Source: Pseudomonadota bacterium (lineage in GTDB: Bacteria; Pseudomonadota; Gammaproteobacteria; Xanthomonadales; Xanthomonadaceae). From it: 9,173 nt of DNA. Positions 6,868 to 9,173 of the stretch are shown here, piece after piece. Positions within the stretch are counted from its first letter, which is position 1. Each line of letters opens with the position of its first letter. The position numbers were made by a program, and so were the translations under genes. The notes under the pieces are model-generated. The model was not told the origin of the DNA. It made no database searches and worked only from the letters and a program-made list of their open reading frames with translations. Location of the stretch: contig JAFAEU010000155.1 of assembly GCA_023423855.1 (NCBI GenBank), positions 1-9,173 on the forward strand. Reading direction: 5' to 3'.

Positions 6868-6909
6868 CCGGGATTCCCCATTCTCTTCCAATGCCATTGA
6901 TAACGTGGA

Positions 6910-6929
6910 ATGACCGCGACATCGGTCAT
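6910..6929 (-). repeat. 7-bp inverted repeat between the epimerase and export genes
   Basis: ATGACCG (6910-6916) and CGGTCAT (6923-6929) form a perfect 7-bp dyad with a 6-base spacer. It sits in the 73-base gap between the epimerase stop (6941) and the export gene start (6867), the widest gap inside the cluster. It could be an operator for an internal promoter or an mRNA hairpin that separates expression of the sugar genes from the export genes. I see no convincing -35/-10 pair beside it and no T-run after it. Confidence 0.45.
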
Positions 6930-6940
6930 GGCGGGATCGT

Positions 6941-7948
6941 TCAGACCCGGTGGTACGCCCGGTACCACTCCACGAACCGCGCAATGCCGGTCTCGATCGG
7001 CGTCGACGGCTGGTAGCCGGTGTCCCGCCGCAGCGCCTCGACGTCGGCCTCGGTATCGGGCACGTCTCCGGGCTGCATCGGCAGCAGGTTCTTCTCGGCC
7101 TTGCGGCCCAGGCAGTCCTCGAGGACCTCGATGTAGCGCAGCAGCTGCACCGGCTGGTGGTTGCCGATGTTGTAGACGCGCCAGGGCGCGCTCGAGGAGC
7201 CGGGGTTGGGCTGCAGCGGGTCGTAGCCGGGATCGGGGCCGGGGACCCTGTCGAGGGTGCGGATCACGCCCTCGACGATGTCGTCGACGTAGGTGAAGTC
7301 GCGGCTGTGGTGGCCGTGGTTGAAGACGTCGATCGGCCGGCCTTCGAGGATGTTCTTCGTGAACAGGAACAGCGCCATGTCCGGCCGGCCCCAGGGGCCG
7401 TAGACGGTGAAGAAGCGCAGGCCGGTGGTCGGCAGGTCGAACAGGTGGCTGTAGGTGTGCGCCATCAGCTCGTTGGCCTTCTTGGTGGCCGCGTACAGGC
7501 TGACCGGGTGGTCGACGCTGTCCTCCACCGCGAACGGCAGCTTGCGGTTGGCGCCGTAGACCGAACTCGACGAGGCGTAGACCAGGTGCTCGACGCCGCC
7601 GTGGCGGCAGGCCTCGAGGACGTTGGTGAAGCCGACGATGTTGCTGTCGATGTAGGCGTGCGGATTCTCCAGCGAGTAGCGCACGCCAGCCTGCGCGGCG
7701 AGGTTGACCACGCGCTGCGGGCGGAAGTTGGCGAACGCGCGCTCCAGCGTGCCGCGGTCCTCCAGCGCGCCCTTCACGAACGAGAACCCCGGCACCGGCA
7801 GCAGGCGGTCCAGGCGCGCCTGCTTCAGCGCCGGGTCGTAGTAGCTGTTGAGGTTGTCGAAGCCCAGCACCTCGTCGCCGCGTTCGGCCAGGCGGTGGCT
7901 GAGGTGCGAGCCGATAAAGCCCGCAGCGCCGGTGACCAGGATGCGCAT
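6941..7948 (-). CDS. UDP-glucuronate 4-epimerase-like NAD-dependent epimerase
   Basis: The 335-residue extended SDR enzyme is of the CapI/LspL (UDP-glucuronate 4-epimerase) type, and would interconvert the C4 configuration of a UDP-uronic acid in the cytoplasm. Visible features are the Rossmann motif GAAGFIG (7-13), cofactor-side FDNLNSYYD (30-38), [15 protein letters not shown] (82-96), the catalytic serine run 126-129, the Tyr152-x-x-x-Lys156 pair, and the substrate-loop motif [15 protein letters not shown] (178-192). The NSYYD and AGVRYS segments are characteristic of this subgroup and differ from TviC, the usual partner of TviB. Length is normal. The gene starts 19 bases after the dehydrogenase stop, with a GGGGGAAG site close upstream of the ATG. 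Family assignment is firm. The actual substrate (UDP-GlcA or a UDP-HexNAc uronate) cannot be settled from sequence. Confidence 0.88.
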   Translation of the reverse strand: MRILVTGAAGFIGSHLSHRLAERGDEVLGFDNLNSYYDPALKQARLDRLLPVPGFSFVKGALEDRGTLERAFANFRPQRVVNLAAQAGVRYSLENPHAYIDSNIVGFTNVLEACRHGGVEHLVYASSSSVYGANRKLPFAVEDSVDHPVSLYAATKKANELMAHTYSHLFDLPTTGLRFFTVYGPWGRPDMALFLFTKNILEGRPIDVFNHGHHSRDFTYVDDIVEGVIRTLDRVPGPDPGYDPLQPNPGSSSAPWRVYNIGNHQPVQLLRYIEVLEDCLGRKAEKNLLPMQPGDVPDTEADVEALRRDTGYQPSTPIETGIARFVEWYRAYHRV

Positions 7949-7967
7949 GGCGTCTTCCCCCGGAGTG

Positions 7968-9173
<1,206 letters not shown>

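Noticed and set aside
6868..6984. Longer N-terminus for the Wza-like protein starting at 6984
   Set aside because: It would overlap the epimerase gene by 44 bases, lacks a ribosome binding site, and would place 39 polar residues before an otherwise perfect lipoprotein signal.

Overview
The window is GC-rich and gene-dense, and every supported gene lies on the minus strand, so the biology reads from right to left. Base composition, protein style and gene order suggest a gammaproteobacterium of the Lysobacterales/Xanthomonadaceae type (Lysobacter or Luteimonas-like). That assignment is an inference, because no rRNA or other marker gene is present.

From about 9173 down to 2550 lies one co-directional exopolysaccharide cluster, probably an operon. 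It begins with two nucleotide-sugar genes. The first is a UDP-N-acetylhexosamine 6-dehydrogenase of the TviB/WbpA type, cut by the right window edge. The second is a UDP-glucuronate 4-epimerase-like SDR enzyme of the CapI/LspL type. Four secretion and assembly genes follow: a Wza-like outer-membrane export lipoprotein, a Wzz/GumC-like chain-length protein, a CpsD/CapB-like cytoplasmic P-loop partner, and an outer-membrane beta-barrel protein. This order (wza, wzz, cpsD, barrel) and the sequence style are those of the export module seen in XrtA/PEP-CTERM-type polysaccharide loci. No exosortase, glycosyltransferase, polymerase or flippase is visible here. The intergenic gaps are 19, 73, -1, 31 and 28 bases.

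Positions 2057-2549 form a 493-base region without a recognisable gene. It holds several inverted repeats, a 19-bp imperfect tandem repeat across the end of the barrel gene, and a candidate sigma-70 promoter for the next gene.

Positions 1-2056 encode the first 685 residues of a large lipoprotein that resembles the HzsA-related (hydrazine synthase alpha-like, beta-propeller) family. Its C-terminus lies outside the window, and it is probably unrelated to the polysaccharide cluster.

Together, the sugar genes would make an acidic (uronic or hexosaminuronic) precursor. The Wzz/CpsD pair would control chain length, and the Wza-like protein and barrel would carry the polymer across the outer membrane. 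The most notable oddity is the CpsD-like protein, which lacks the Walker A lysine and a C-terminal tyrosine cluster. The other is the HzsA-like lipoprotein in a non-anammox context.
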